A stretch of DNA of 64,000 nucleotides. Origin: Hyphomonadaceae bacterium. Lineage in GTDB: Bacteria > Pseudomonadota > Alphaproteobacteria > Rhizobiales > Hyphomicrobiaceae. Both the position numbers and the translations under genes were made by a program. The stretch lies in the NCBI GenBank assembly GCA_019747815.1, contig JAIEQJ010000062.1, positions 1 through 64,000 of the forward strand. Reading direction: 5' to 3'. Shown in pieces: positions 35,622 to 45,981 of the stretch (position 1 is the first letter of the stretch; every line of letters begins with the position of its first letter). The notes beneath the pieces were generated by a model, which searched no databases, was not told where the DNA came from, and worked only from the letters and a program-made list of their open reading frames with translations.

Positions 35622-37460
35622 TCAGTTGGCTTTCAGCTTCTGTGCCTTGGCCGCATCGTACCACCAAGTATCAACTATTCCGCGTTCGTATCGCGGCTTC
35701 GTGACCGGCCAGGAGAACCGATCCCAGTGAGCGATGTGATGCGCCGCCTTGTACCATTGCGGCACCCAGTAGTGACCCGCGCGCAGGACCCGATCGAGCG
35801 CGCGCGTGGCAACCTCGAGCTCGGCGCGGGACTTGGCGCCCACCACCTTGCCGATCAACGCATCGATCGCGGGATTGGCGATGCCGGCCAAGTTCAAGCT
35901 GCCGTCGACGTTGGCCGTTTCGCTGCCCCAAAAGCTTGCAAGCTCGACGCCGGGCGTGAGGCGCAGGCTGTAGCGTGCGGTCACCACGTCGAAATCGAAC
36001 GACTTTACCCGCCGCTGATACTGAGCCGGGTCGACACGGCGGATGCTGATGGCAAGGCCCAACCGCTTGAGATTTTCGACATAGTTGGACGATATGCGCT
36101 CGGAGGTGGGATCAACGATCAGGAACTCCAGATTGAACACCTCGCCCTTGGCGTTGACGCGCGCCCCGTTTTTCACGGTCCACCCGGCCTCGTTCAGCAG
36201 TTTGTCGGCCGCCTGCAGAAGCTTGCGATCCTTGCCTGAGCCGTCCGACACCGGCGGACGATAGGGCTCGCCGAACACCTCCGGCGCCAGCGAATCCCTG
36301 AACGGCTCGAGCAAGGCAAGCTCCTCTGCGCTCGGCTTGCCCGAGGCCTTCATGGGTGAGTTTTCAAAGAAGCTCTCGGTGCGCGTATAGAGCTCGTAGA
36401 AGATCGTCTTGTTCGCAAACTCGAAGTCGAAGGCGGTGTCGAGCGCCTTGCGCACGCGCACATCGGCGAACCGTGCGCGGCGCGTGTTGAGAAAGAAGCC
36501 CTGCGCACCGGATGGGCTTGCATCAGGCAGCGTGGTCCGCAGCAGCTTGCCGCTCTTCACGGCCGGAACGTCGTAGCCCGTCACCCAGGCCAGGGCCGTG
36601 AACTCTTCGCGCAGGTCGAACTCGCCGGCCTGCAGCGCCAGCAGCTCCGCAGCCCGGTCACGAAAGTACTGGTAGCGCACCTCGTCGAAATTGAACCGAC
36701 CGCGGTTCACCGGCAGGTCCTTGCCCCAATAATCCTCGCGCCGCCGATAGCTGACGAACACACCCTGGTTGTGGTCACCGATCCGGAAAGGGCCCGACCC
36801 GAGCGGTGGGTCCAGCGTCGTCTGGTCGAACTCACGCGTGGCATAGTAGGTCTTCGAAAGGATCGGCAGCCCTGCCACCACGAGCGGCAAATCCCGGGCC
36901 AGCGAGCCGGTAAAGTCGAACCGGACCGTGTGCGCGTCGAGGGCTGCGGCGCCCGCGACATCGCGCAACTGCGCGCGGATGTTAGGATGGCCCTTCGCCT
37001 TGAGGATGTCGAAGCTGAAAACCACGTCGGCGGATGTCAGCGGCGTGCCGTCCGCAAATCTGGCCTCGGGCCGCATGCGAAACGTGACCGAGCTGCGGTC
37101 TGGAGCAAGGTCGGCCGATTGCGCCACCAGACCATAGACGGCATCGGGCTCGTCATAGGCGCGCGTCATGAGCGCATCGAACAGGAGCTCCAGGCCCTGG
37201 GCCGCGTCGCCCTTCAAGATGAACCCGTTGAAGCTATCGAAGGTGGTGCGCGCAACCGGGCCGATCAGCGCCAGGCGTCCACCCTTCGGCGCATCGGGAT
37301 TGACCCAATCGAAATGCTTGAAGTCAGCGGGATACTTGAGCTCATTGAAAGCCGACAGCCCATGCCGGTCGGCTGCCTGTGCGGACACTGCGCCCAGAAC
37401 CACCGCCAGCAACGCCGGCATCCAGAAGCGGAACAGGCACGGCGTCATGGATGTTCGCAT
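35622..37460 (-). CDS. yejA: peptide ABC transporter substrate-binding protein YejA, paralogue 1
   Basis: 612 residues from ATG 37460 (internal ATG 37448 also possible). The signal peptide ends near AQA|A at about residue 30. Family 5 (SBP_bac_5) features: GLSAFNELKYPADFKHFDWV, RMRPEARFADGTPLTSADVVF and WYDAAKAQKLKAN at the end. It binds peptides or peptide-like antibiotics for YejBEF. It shares length and motifs (KHFDWVNP, QYQRRV) with the upstream gene but is clearly diverged from it, so this is an old duplication. Confidence 0.9.
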   Translation of the reverse strand: MRTSMTPCLFRFWMPALLAVVLGAVSAQAADRHGLSAFNELKYPADFKHFDWVNPDAPKGGRLALIGPVARTTFDSFNGFILKGDAAQGLELLFDALMTRAYDEPDAVYGLVAQSADLAPDRSSVTFRMRPEARFADGTPLTSADVVFSFDILKAKGHPNIRAQLRDVAGAAALDAHTVRFDFTGSLARDLPLVVAGLPILSKTYYATREFDQTTLDPPLGSGPFRIGDHNQGVFVSYRRREDYWGKDLPVNRGRFNFDEVRYQYFRDRAAELLALQAGEFDLREEFTALAWVTGYDVPAVKSGKLLRTTLPDASPSGAQGFFLNTRRARFADVRVRKALDTAFDFEFANKTIFYELYTRTESFFENSPMKASGKPSAEELALLEPFRDSLAPEVFGEPYRPPVSDGSGKDRKLLQAADKLLNEAGWTVKNGARVNAKGEVFNLEFLIVDPTSERISSNYVENLKRLGLAISIRRVDPAQYQRRVKSFDFDVVTARYSLRLTPGVELASFWGSETANVDGSLNLAGIANPAIDALIGKVVGAKSRAELEVATRALDRVLRAGHYWVPQWYKAAHHIAHWDRFSWPVTKPRYERGIVDTWWYDAAKAQKLKAN

Positions 37461-37481
37461 CACACTCGAGTGCCGGGTGCT

Positions 37482-39335
37482 CTACCCCCGTCCGTCAGCA
37501 AGTCGCTTGGCCGCACTGTCATCCCACCACCACACACGCATGAACGAGGAGTTGCGCGACGGCAGTTTGTCGGGCCGCCGGTACATGTTCCACATGGCGA
37601 CACGCTCGAACGGCGCATGCCACTGGGGAACCACATAGTGATTCCATAACAGCACTCTGTCCAGCGCCCGCGTGGCGGCGACCAGATCGGCGCGGTCCTT
37701 GGCCAGGATGATCTTGTCGATCAGCTTGTCGATGGCGGGATTCTTGATGCCGATGACGTTTTGGCTTCCGTCCTTGCCCGCGGCGTCCGATCCCCAGTAG
37801 TTGCGCTGCTCGTTGCCGGGCGACAGCGACTGGGCAAAGGATTGCACAATGATGTCAAAGTCGAAGGTATCGACGCGGCGCTGATACTGCGACGTGTCCA
37901 CGGTGCGCACGCTGGCCTTGATCCCAAGCTTTTCGAGTTCCTTGACATAGGGCAGCACCAGCCGCTCGAAGTCCGGCTGAACGAGCAGGAATTCAGCCGC
38001 GAGCTGCATGCCCGCTGCATTGGTCAGCACGCCGCCCTTGGATTGGTAGCCGGCTTCCGCCAGCAGCTTCATCGCCATCGCCATATGCTGGCGCGCATCC
38101 TTTTCCGAATGGTTGACCGGATTCTTCCATTCCTTGGTGAACACCTCCGGTGGCACCAGGGCCCGGACGCCGTTCAACATCTCCAGCTCGCGCCCCTCCG
38201 GCAGACCGGTGGCTTTCAGCTCCGAGTTGTCGAAAAAGCTGCCGACCCGATGGTAGGCGCCGAACATGAGATTCTTGTTGGTCCATTCAAAATTGAACGC
38301 CAGGTTGAACGCCTGGCGCACGCGCGGGTCCTGGAACTGGGGACGGCGGATATTGAACGCGAAGGACTGCATCGGGGCGACGCTGGCGGTCGGCAGCTGG
38401 TGCATGGCCACCTGGCCGCGCTTGATGGCGTCAAAGTCGAAGGCCGTCGCCCAGGCTTTGGCGCTCGTCTCGCGCCAGAAATCCAGCTCCCCTGCCTTGA
38501 AGGCCAGGAACCCGGCGTCACGGGCCCTGAAGTACACGAACTTCATCTCCTCGAAATTCCATTGTCCCTTGGCGACCGGCAGATCCTTGGCCCACCAATC
38601 CTTGACCCGCTCGTAGGTGATCGAGCGGCCGGCATCCACCTGCGCGATGCGGTAGGGGCCGGAACCCAAGGGAATCTCAAGCGTGGCCTTCGAAAGATCG
38701 CGCGGCTCGCCGTTGGCGCCGGTGCCCTCCCAGAAATGCTTGGGCAGAATCGGAAGCTGGCTGACGATCAGAGGCAGCTCCCGATTGCCCTTGACGTCGA
38801 ACTCGAACCGCACCTGGCGATCGCCGACCTTCTCCGCCTTGACCACGTTCTTGTAGTAGAAGGCGAAGCGAGGCGATGCCTTTTTGATGGCCTCCAGCGA
38901 GAAGACGACATCGTCCGGCGTGATCGATTTGCCGTCGTGAAAGCGTGCGCCCTCGCGCAGTTGGAACGTCGCCGAGGAGTAATCGTCGGGATGGGACACC
39001 CACTCGGCGATCAACCCATACTCCGTCGAGGGCTCGTCGGGGCTCTCGACCATCAGCGTATCGTAGATCAGCATCAAAGCTGCGGCAGCGGTGCCCTTGA
39101 CGGGAAACGGGTTGAGCGTGTCGAAGGTGCCCATGGCCCATTGGCGCACGCGCCCGCCTCTGGGAGCGCTCGGGTTCACCCAGTCGAAATGCTTGAAGTC
39201 GGGGCCATATTTGGGCTCGCCGATCAGCGACAGCGCATGCTGCTTCCGGGGCGCGTCGGAGGCAGATACGGCGGATGGCCAAAGTGTTAAGAGAACCGCG
39301 AGGGGTGCGAGCACCGAGCTTAGATTCCAGGCCAT
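37482..39335 (-). CDS. yejA: peptide ABC transporter substrate-binding protein YejA, paralogue 2
   Basis: 617 residues from ATG 39335; GGGAGG lies 13 bases upstream, rather far, with AGG closer. The signal peptide ends near VSA|S at about 26. The SBP_bac_5 fold reads ALSLIGEPKYGPDFKHFDWV, QLREGARFHDGKSITPDDVVF and FMRVWWWDDSAAKRLADGRG at the end. It heads the operon, 21 bases before paralogue 1. Two receptors for one permease pair imply a broader or two-part ligand range. Confidence 0.9.
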   Translation of the reverse strand: MAWNLSSVLAPLAVLLTLWPSAVSASDAPRKQHALSLIGEPKYGPDFKHFDWVNPSAPRGGRVRQWAMGTFDTLNPFPVKGTAAAALMLIYDTLMVESPDEPSTEYGLIAEWVSHPDDYSSATFQLREGARFHDGKSITPDDVVFSLEAIKKASPRFAFYYKNVVKAEKVGDRQVRFEFDVKGNRELPLIVSQLPILPKHFWEGTGANGEPRDLSKATLEIPLGSGPYRIAQVDAGRSITYERVKDWWAKDLPVAKGQWNFEEMKFVYFRARDAGFLAFKAGELDFWRETSAKAWATAFDFDAIKRGQVAMHQLPTASVAPMQSFAFNIRRPQFQDPRVRQAFNLAFNFEWTNKNLMFGAYHRVGSFFDNSELKATGLPEGRELEMLNGVRALVPPEVFTKEWKNPVNHSEKDARQHMAMAMKLLAEAGYQSKGGVLTNAAGMQLAAEFLLVQPDFERLVLPYVKELEKLGIKASVRTVDTSQYQRRVDTFDFDIIVQSFAQSLSPGNEQRNYWGSDAAGKDGSQNVIGIKNPAIDKLIDKIILAKDRADLVAATRALDRVLLWNHYVVPQWHAPFERVAMWNMYRRPDKLPSRNSSFMRVWWWDDSAAKRLADGRG

Positions 39336-39588
39336 GCGCCTAGTTGTTCCTCCCTTGAGCCGCAGCGACCGAGCCGTTTCTTTGACGACCCGGCGGTTGA
39401 GTATGACCTGCCTGCCATCTTGGCAACAAGTTACGCTTTGTCCACTGCGGAACCGGCTGGAAAACCAGCAAAAAACCTGAAAAAGCACCCGCTGGGTTAA
39501 ATTGAACGTCACATAGCAGGAATTGCGGCTGCCGGTCGGGGCCTCACCGCGCCAAGCCTCACGGGTCCAAGCCCTACTGGGCCAAGCC

Positions 39589-40128
39589 TTACTGGGGCAA
39601 CGGCGCCGGCGTGTCGCCCAGCTTGCGCATGTAGGCCAGCAGATCCGCAAGATCGGTATTATCCTTCACCCCGGGAAACTGCATCCTGGTGCCAGGAACG
39701 GCCTGGGTCGGGCCGTGCAGGTATTTGGCCAGCTCCTCCCAGGTCCAAGTGCCCGGATGCCCCTTCATGGCGTCGGAATAGTTAAAGCCTGGCGCCGTGG
39801 CGATCTTGCGACCCACAACCCCCCACAGATTTGGCCCGACGAGGTTGCGGCCACCCTTGTCCGGGGTGTGGCACGCCATGCATTTCTTGAACACGTCCAG
39901 GCCATTGTCCGCATTGGCCTTGGGCAGCAGGGCGACCACGGCCTTGGCATCGAACGCAGCCTCCGGCTCAGCGGTCTTTGCCTTGACCTCCGTGACGGGC
40001 AGCGCCCAGCCTGCCTTCTCCGGCTTGTGCTTCTGAAAGCCGATATCCATCACGGTCTTGCCGCTTGCGATCACCAGCATCGCCGTGAGCACAGCCCCGG
40101 CAATCTTGTTGAGCTCGAAACCATCCAT
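39589..40128 (-). CDS. cycM: membrane-anchored cytochrome c (CycM-like)
   Basis: 179 residues from ATG 40128. The N terminus, MDGFELNKIAGAVLTAMLVI, is an uncleaved signal anchor without an AxA site, as in CycM of Bradyrhizobium. A Glu/Lys/Ala linker (about 35-70) leads to one haem domain: CMACH 83-87, GPNLWGVVGRK and distal Met149 in PGTRMQF. CycM passes electrons from the bc1 complex to aa3-type oxidase. Divergent from kdsB, an arrangement familiar in rhizobia. Confidence 0.92.
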   Translation of the reverse strand: MDGFELNKIAGAVLTAMLVIASGKTVMDIGFQKHKPEKAGWALPVTEVKAKTAEPEAAFDAKAVVALLPKANADNGLDVFKKCMACHTPDKGGRNLVGPNLWGVVGRKIATAPGFNYSDAMKGHPGTWTWEELAKYLHGPTQAVPGTRMQFPGVKDNTDLADLLAYMRKLGDTPAPLPQ

Positions 40129-40281
40129 GTGAGTAGCGATGTCCCCGAGAGCGGTAACGGCGCCACGCGCCAACGGCCGTAAAACCGGCGCCAATATAGG
40201 GTCTCGTTCCAAGCTTGCAACCGAACTGAAGTCCGTTCTAGGTGCTAGCCCCGAGGCGAATTGTCACCCACTGCTGAACCC

Positions 40282-41016
40282 ATGCCACGCACCCTTGTTG
40301 TCATCCCCGCCCGCATGCAATCGACGCGATTGCCGGACAAGCCGCTGGCCGACATCGCCGGCAAGCCGATGATCGTGCACGTGTGGCAGCGCGCGATGGC
40401 CGCCGGCCTGGGGCGCGTGGTCGTGGCGACCGACAACGACGCCATTCTCTCAGCCGTTTGCGCTGCGGGCGGCGAAGCGGTCATGACACGCGCGGATCAT
40501 CCCTCGGGGTCCGACCGTGTGTTCGAGGCCGTCCGCACCGTCGACCCGGCCGGCGATTTCGAGATCATCCTCAACCTGCAGGGTGATTTGCCGATGCTGG
40601 CGCCCAGCCTGCCGCGGGATTGCCTCGCCCCGCTGCTCAAGCAAGGCCCCGACATCGCCACCATCGCTGCCGAGATCACCAAGCCCGAGGACCGCACCAA
40701 CCCCAACGCCGTCAAAGTCGTCGGCGCATCCACGGCCGTGCCCGGACGATTGCGGGCACTCTATTTCACACGCGCAACCGCACCCCATGGCGAGGGGCCC
40801 CTCTACCATCACTTCGGCATGTACGCCTATCGCCGCGCCGCGCTCGAGCGGTTCGTCTCGTTGCAACCCTCACCCCTGGAAAGACGCGAGCAGCTCGAGC
40901 AGTTGCGCGCGCTTGAGAACGGCATGCGCATCGATGTGACGATCGTTGACTCCGTCCCCGTCGAGGTCAATACTCCCGAGGATCTTGAGCTCGTGCGCGG
41001 TCTTCTTGCCGGCTAG
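40282..41016 (+). CDS. kdsB: 3-deoxy-manno-octulosonate cytidylyltransferase
   Basis: 244 residues from ATG 40282, matching the usual start just before the nucleotide-binding [20 protein letters not shown]. In-frame TTG 40261 has a GAGG 4 bases upstream and cannot be excluded. [26 protein letters not shown] and [10 protein letters not shown] are family signatures. It makes CMP-Kdo for the lipopolysaccharide core. Followed after 25 bp by pheA, probably co-transcribed. Confidence 0.94.
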   Translation: MPRTLVVIPARMQSTRLPDKPLADIAGKPMIVHVWQRAMAAGLGRVVVATDNDAILSAVCAAGGEAVMTRADHPSGSDRVFEAVRTVDPAGDFEIILNLQGDLPMLAPSLPRDCLAPLLKQGPDIATIAAEITKPEDRTNPNAVKVVGASTAVPGRLRALYFTRATAPHGEGPLYHHFGMYAYRRAALERFVSLQPSPLERREQLEQLRALENGMRIDVTIVDSVPVEVNTPEDLELVRGLLAG

Positions 41017-41041
41017 CAGCGAGCATTGGCTTCCAGCACCC

Positions 41042-41980
41042 ATGATCGACAGAAAAGTGAAAGCGCCGCAACCGCCGGCCAAGTCCAAACGCGCGACGAC
41101 GCCGGAACGCAAGCGCAATGCAGCCTCGCGCATCTCGTTTCAGGGCGAGCCGGGTGCCAACTCGCATCTGGCGTGCCAGGAGATGTTTCCCGCCCTCGAG
41201 CCCGTCGCCTGCGCCACGTTCGAGGACGCACTGGCAGCGGTCAAGACGGGCGACGCCCGCTACGCCATGATCCCGATCGAGAACTCGGTGGCAGGGCGCG
41301 TCGCTGACATTCACCACCTGCTGCCGGGGGCTGGGCTGCACATCGTCGGCGAGCACTTCCTGCGCGTGCGCCATCAGCTCATGGCGCTGCCGCACGCCAC
41401 GCTCGCCACGGTAAAGAAGGCGCTGTCGCATACCCAGGCGCTGGGGCAGTGCCGCAACACGCTCCGCAAGCTGGGCCTGGTGCCGGTGCCGGAGGCCGAT
41501 ACGGCCGGATCGGCGCGCATCGTGGCGGAGGGCGGCGACACCACGCAGGCGGCCATTGCCTCGTCGCTGGCCGCCGAGATCTACGGCCTCAAGATCCTGC
41601 AGCACGACATCGAGGACGAGCAGCACAACACCACGCGCTTCGTCATTCTCGCCAATGCGCCCGACCACGCCAGGTCCGGCGACGGGCTCATCGTCACCAC
41701 CTTCATCTTCCGCGTGCGCAACGTGCCCGCCGCGCTCTACAAGGCGATGGGCGGCTTTGCGACCAACGGCGTCAACATGACGAAGCTTGAGAGCTATCAG
41801 CTCGACGGTCGCTTCGTGGCGACCATGTTCTACGCGGACGTGGAAGGGCATCCGGATGATCCGGCTGTGGCCCGCGCGCTGGAGGAGCTGAAGTTCTTTT
41901 CCACCGAGTTTCACATCCTCGGCGCCTACAAGGCCAGCCCCTACCGGGCGATGGCGAACAAGACGGGCAACGGCGTTTGA
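41042..41980 (+). CDS. pheA: prephenate dehydratase
   Basis: 312 residues from ATG 41042. An N-terminal basic tail of about 30 residues precedes ISFQGEPGANSHLACQE. Catalytic-domain marks: MIPIENSVAGRVADIHHLL and the conserved Thr-Arg-Phe in HNTTRFVILA. A C-terminal ACT domain (about 210-300, with GVNMTKLESYQL, the Phe-binding ESRP-like site) suggests allosteric feedback by phenylalanine. It converts prephenate to phenylpyruvate. No chorismate mutase domain is fused. Confidence 0.95.
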   Translation: MIDRKVKAPQPPAKSKRATTPERKRNAASRISFQGEPGANSHLACQEMFPALEPVACATFEDALAAVKTGDARYAMIPIENSVAGRVADIHHLLPGAGLHIVGEHFLRVRHQLMALPHATLATVKKALSHTQALGQCRNTLRKLGLVPVPEADTAGSARIVAEGGDTTQAAIASSLAAEIYGLKILQHDIEDEQHNTTRFVILANAPDHARSGDGLIVTTFIFRVRNVPAALYKAMGGFATNGVNMTKLESYQLDGRFVATMFYADVEGHPDDPAVARALEELKFFSTEFHILGAYKASPYRAMANKTGNGV

Positions 41981-42047
41981 AGATGCGCGCCGCCGCGTGC
42001 CAGGCTCGCCTCTCGGGCAGGCCGCAGGCTCCTCGGCTCGCTACGTC

Positions 42048-42944
42048 TCACAGCCAGATCGGATTACTCCAGGCGCGACGCCCCTTGTCGTCCGTCACGG
42101 TGACGCGAAAGTAGCACTCCTCGCCGAAGGGATCGAGCGACAGCGTCGCCCGCGTCAGATCCCGGCCGTGCGCCGAGCGCGAGCCGGAGCCGGAGCCCGC
42201 CACCACGACCGAGATGGCCGGGGAGCAGGCAACCCGGACCTCGTCGTCCACGACCGCGATGTCGTGGATCTGCGGCCCTTGGCTCGAATAGAAGTCGCCC
42301 CGCTTCAAGGCCGCGAGCAGCAGCTCGGGCTCCAGTGCGTCCGCCTTCACCATCACCCAGCCGCCGCCGGCATCGGGCGTTTGGAAATGTGCGTCATCGG
42401 CGGCATAGGCGTTGAGGCGCTGGCCCCGCGCCAGCATATCCTCGAGCACCACGAAGCCGTCGCCACGATCGCAATCGATGGCACAGCCATGGTTGTAAAC
42501 CTCGACGGCATGCGCCAGCGGCAGCGACAAGGCATCCTCGGTCGTGAGGCCATACCATTGCGGATGGGCGATGCCGAGAAACGCACCCGCTGCGGCGGCG
42601 CGCGCGCTCATCGCCTGCATGCTCTCGCCGCTGGTCCAGGGCGCGAAGTCGAGCGGCAGCCCGACGGCAACGACATGCCAATCCTGATCCTTGGACGTCA
42701 CCGGCGCGTGGATCTCCGCGCCCAATAAGGTCGTGAACGACTTCGAGCGCAGCGCCCGCGTATCCGTGACAGGATAGTTGTAGATCTCCCAGAAATGGTC
42801 GGTCAGCGCGAGAAAATCGTAGCCCGCATCCTGGTAGAATTCGGCCACCGCCTCCGGCGGCAGCTTGCCGTCCGAGCGTGTCGAGTGCGTATGCAGATTG
42901 CCGCGCCAGAACCGCCCCAGGCGTGAAAAGGGTGCAATGTCCAT
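42048..42944 (-). CDS. PHP-domain metal-dependent phosphoesterase-like protein
   Basis: 298 residues from ATG 42944 with GAGAGG 5 bases upstream. PHP motifs: NLHTHSTRSDG (His18, His20, Asp25), LALTDHF (Asp49, His50), GAEIHAP (Glu77) and a later GIAHPQW, forming a metal centre as in PolX/HisK-type phosphatases. The last 70 residues look like a beta-rich accessory region. Substrate unknown. It is convergent with pheA and divergent from mutS. Confidence 0.8.
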   Translation of the reverse strand: MDIAPFSRLGRFWRGNLHTHSTRSDGKLPPEAVAEFYQDAGYDFLALTDHFWEIYNYPVTDTRALRSKSFTTLLGAEIHAPVTSKDQDWHVVAVGLPLDFAPWTSGESMQAMSARAAAAGAFLGIAHPQWYGLTTEDALSLPLAHAVEVYNHGCAIDCDRGDGFVVLEDMLARGQRLNAYAADDAHFQTPDAGGGWVMVKADALEPELLLAALKRGDFYSSQGPQIHDIAVVDDEVRVACSPAISVVVAGSGSGSRSAHGRDLTRATLSLDPFGEECYFRVTVTDDKGRRAWSNPIWL

Positions 42945-43155
42945 GGTCGCCTCTCTCCGGCTGCGGATGCTTGGTTTGCGCCTTCTGGGCTCGTGCGACA
43001 AGTCCGATCATCCGCGAGGCTGAAGATTGAGCGCACGGGTGTGCGCTGCCCGTCCCCCGATGTCGCCTGCCGATTTTCGCGTGGCCGTCCAAGCGCCAGG
43101 TTCCCTGCCGCCATGGGACAGGCTATGCCTACCGCCGATGGGGCGGCGAGGCGGC

Positions 43156-45981
43156 ATGGCGCAGGACGTGGGCAAGGGCCGGAGACGACGGTCGGGCGCG
43201 AAGGGGGCCACCGAGCCTGCAGCGCCGCCAGCCCCCGAGGCTGCGCCGCCCGGCGAGCCGGCCGTGGTCCCTCCGGGTGTCACGCCATCCATGGCGCAGT
43301 TCCTCGAGATCAAGGCTGCCAATCCGGACTGTCTGCTGTTCTACCGGATGGGTGACTTCTACGAGCTGTTCTTCGAGGACGCGGTTGCCGCAGCGGAGGC
43401 GCTCGGCATCGTGCTCACCAAGCGCGGCAAGCACCTCGGCGAGGACATCCCCATGTGCGGCGTGCCGATCCACCGTGCCGATGAATATCTCCAGCGCCTG
43501 ATCGCCAAGGGCTTCCGGGTGGCGGTGTGCGAGCAGCTCGAGGACCCGGCCGAGGCCCGCAAGCGCGGCGCCAAGGCGGTCGTGCGCCGGGATGTGGTGC
43601 GTCTCGTCACACCCGGCACGCTGACCGAGGAGAGCCTGCTCGACGCCAGGGCGCGCAACTACCTCACCGCCCTGTTCAAGGGACCGCAGGGCGACGGCAA
43701 GGCAACGATCGCGCTCGCCTCCCTCGACATCTCGACCGGTGAGTTCGAGGTGGGCGAAATTTCCTCCACCGACTTTCCCGGCGAGATCGTGCGCCTCTCG
43801 CCCGGCGAGGTCATCGCGACGGACACCCTGCTCGCCGACACCGGCCTTGGCCAATGGATCGAGATCGCGGGCGCCGCGGCCACGCCGGTTCCTGCCGCCC
43901 ACTTCGACAGCCTCGCCGGCGAGCGGCAATTGAAATCCCGGCTTGGCGTCGCCGATCTGGCGGCATTCGGGTCATTCTCGCGGCCCGAGCTTGCCGCCGT
44001 CGGTGCGCTGCTCAAGTACGTGGAACTGACCCAGATCGGCAAGAAGCCCTGCCTGCGCCCCCCGCGCCGCAGCGGACCCTCCGCCCATCTCATGATCGAT
44101 GCGCCGACACGCGCGAGCCTGGAGCTGCTGCGCTCGACCTCGGGCGATAGATCGTCGAGCCTGCTCGCCGCTGTCGACCGCACCATCACCGGGCCCGGCG
44201 CGCGCGAGCTTGCGGCCCGGCTCGCGAGCCCCCTGCGCGACCCCGCCGCCATTGGCGACCGGCTCGATGCGGTCGGCTATCTCCATGAGAACGAGACGCT
44301 GCGAGAGGATGTCCGGCGCACGCTCCGCCACACCCCCGACATCGCGCGCGCGTTGTCGCGGCTGACCCTGCAGCGCGGCGGACCAAAGGATCTCGGCGCC
44401 ATCAGGGACGGGCTTGCCGCCGCGCAGTCCTGTGCCCTTCTGCTGCGCGCCGGCGCCGATGCCATCGGCCTGCCCACGGCGCTCATCGACATCTGTACGC
44501 GTCTTGGAGCCGGCGAGGAGGGCTTGCAGCTAAAGTTGGCACGGGCCCTGGTCGACGATCCGCCGCATCTGCGCCGCGACGGCGGCTTTGTCCGCCCCGG
44601 CTTCTCGTCAGACCTCGACGAAACGCGCGCGCTCCGCGACCAGAGCCGTCAGGTCATGGCGGCGCTGGAAGCCAGATACCAGCAGGACACCGGCCTCAAG
44701 GCGCTGAAGGTCCGGCACAACAATATTCTGGGCTACTACATCGAGGTGCCGGCGGGCGCCTCCAAGCCGATGTTGAGCGCACCGCTCAGCAATACCTTCC
44801 GCCACCGCCAGACCATGGCCGGGGCCATGCGCTTCACGACGCCGGAGCTGACCGAAACCGAAGGCCGCATCGTCGCCGCGGCCGATCGCGCGCTTGCCAT
44901 CGAGCAGGATATTTTCGCCGCGCTCGCGGCCGGCATCGCGGCGCAAGAGCCGCGCATCGGCGAGACGGCCGCAGCCCTTGCGGAGCTCGATTGCGTGGCA
45001 GCCCTGGCCGAGGTCGCAGTGGAGCAGGGCTACAGCCGGCCCAACCTCGACGCCGGCACGACGTTTGAGATCCGCGGCGGCCGCCACCCCGTGGTGGAGC
45101 AAGCCTTGAAGGCGGCCCGCGCCGGCGCCTTCATCGACAACGACTGCGTGCTGGTGGCATCCCGCCCCGACACGCCCGCCGGTTTCGATGAAATGACGGA
45201 AGCGCGCCTGTGGCTCGTCACGGGCCCGAACATGGCGGGCAAATCCACCTTCCTGCGCCAGAACGCGCTCATCACCGTGCTCGCCCAGATGGGTGCGTTC
45301 GTGCCTGCGCGCGCCGCCCACATCGGCATCGTCGATCGCCTGTTCTCCCGCGTCGGGGCGGCCGACGATCTGGCGCGCGGGCGCTCGACCTTCATGGTCG
45401 AGATGGTGGAGACGGCGGGCATTCTCAACCAGGCCACCAATCGCTCGCTCGTCATCCTCGATGAGATCGGCCGCGGCACCGCCACCTTCGACGGCCTGTC
45501 GATCGCCTGGGCGGTGGTGGAGCACCTGCACGAGATCAACGCTTGCCGCGCCCTGTTTGCGACGCACTATCACGAGCTGACGGCGCTGGCCGGCCGCCTG
45601 GCCCAGGTTGCCAACGTCACCATGGACGTGCGCGAGTGGCGCGACGAGATCGTGTTTCTGCACAAGGTGAAGGCCGGCGCCGCCGACCGCTCCTATGGCA
45701 TCCAGGTTGCCAAGCTGGCCGGCCTGCCCAGACCCGTGATCCGGCGCGCCGCCGAGGTTCTGGCACTGCTGGAAAAGAGCGACGGCAAGGCCGACAACCG
45801 CGCGGCCCTCGACGAGCTGCCGCTGTTCGCCGCGCGACCGGCATCGCACCGTCCTGCCGAGACCAGCCCTTCGGCCGTGGAGGAGGCGCTCACCGCCGTC
45901 AATCCGGACGAGCTGACCCCGCGGACCGCATTGGAAATGCTGTACAAGTTGAAGGAGCTGGCCCGTAAGGAGCCGCGCTGA
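43156..45981 (+). CDS. mutS: DNA mismatch repair protein MutS
   Basis: 941 residues from ATG 43156 with GAGG 4 bases upstream; ATG 43138 is also in frame. The mismatch-reading Phe-x-Glu is F68-Y69-E70 in GDFYELFF. Walker A is GPNMAGKST (690-698), followed by SRVGAADDLARGRSTFMVEM and LDEIGRGTATFDG. It recognises base mismatches and recruits MutL. About 45 Ala/Pro/Arg-rich residues precede the mismatch domain, so either the N terminus is extended or a later start is used. The C terminus ends at the usual oligomerisation helix (TPRTALEMLYKLKEL). Confidence 0.96.
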   Translation: MAQDVGKGRRRRSGAKGATEPAAPPAPEAAPPGEPAVVPPGVTPSMAQFLEIKAANPDCLLFYRMGDFYELFFEDAVAAAEALGIVLTKRGKHLGEDIPMCGVPIHRADEYLQRLIAKGFRVAVCEQLEDPAEARKRGAKAVVRRDVVRLVTPGTLTEESLLDARARNYLTALFKGPQGDGKATIALASLDISTGEFEVGEISSTDFPGEIVRLSPGEVIATDTLLADTGLGQWIEIAGAAATPVPAAHFDSLAGERQLKSRLGVADLAAFGSFSRPELAAVGALLKYVELTQIGKKPCLRPPRRSGPSAHLMIDAPTRASLELLRSTSGDRSSSLLAAVDRTITGPGARELAARLASPLRDPAAIGDRLDAVGYLHENETLREDVRRTLRHTPDIARALSRLTLQRGGPKDLGAIRDGLAAAQSCALLLRAGADAIGLPTALIDICTRLGAGEEGLQLKLARALVDDPPHLRRDGGFVRPGFSSDLDETRALRDQSRQVMAALEARYQQDTGLKALKVRHNNILGYYIEVPAGASKPMLSAPLSNTFRHRQTMAGAMRFTTPELTETEGRIVAAADRALAIEQDIFAALAAGIAAQEPRIGETAAALAELDCVAALAEVAVEQGYSRPNLDAGTTFEIRGGRHPVVEQALKAARAGAFIDNDCVLVASRPDTPAGFDEMTEARLWLVTGPNMAGKSTFLRQNALITVLAQMGAFVPARAAHIGIVDRLFSRVGAADDLARGRSTFMVEMVETAGILNQATNRSLVILDEIGRGTATFDGLSIAWAVVEHLHEINACRALFATHYHELTALAGRLAQVANVTMDVREWRDEIVFLHKVKAGAADRSYGIQVAKLAGLPRPVIRRAAEVLALLEKSDGKADNRAALDELPLFAARPASHRPAETSPSAVEEALTAVNPDELTPRTALEMLYKLKELARKEPR

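Noticed and set aside
39450-39485. GCTGG-AAAA-CCAGC hairpin followed by AAAAAA upstream of the yej operon
   Set aside because: The A-run lies after the stem on the plus strand, giving A and not U in RNA; on the minus strand the T-run precedes the stem.
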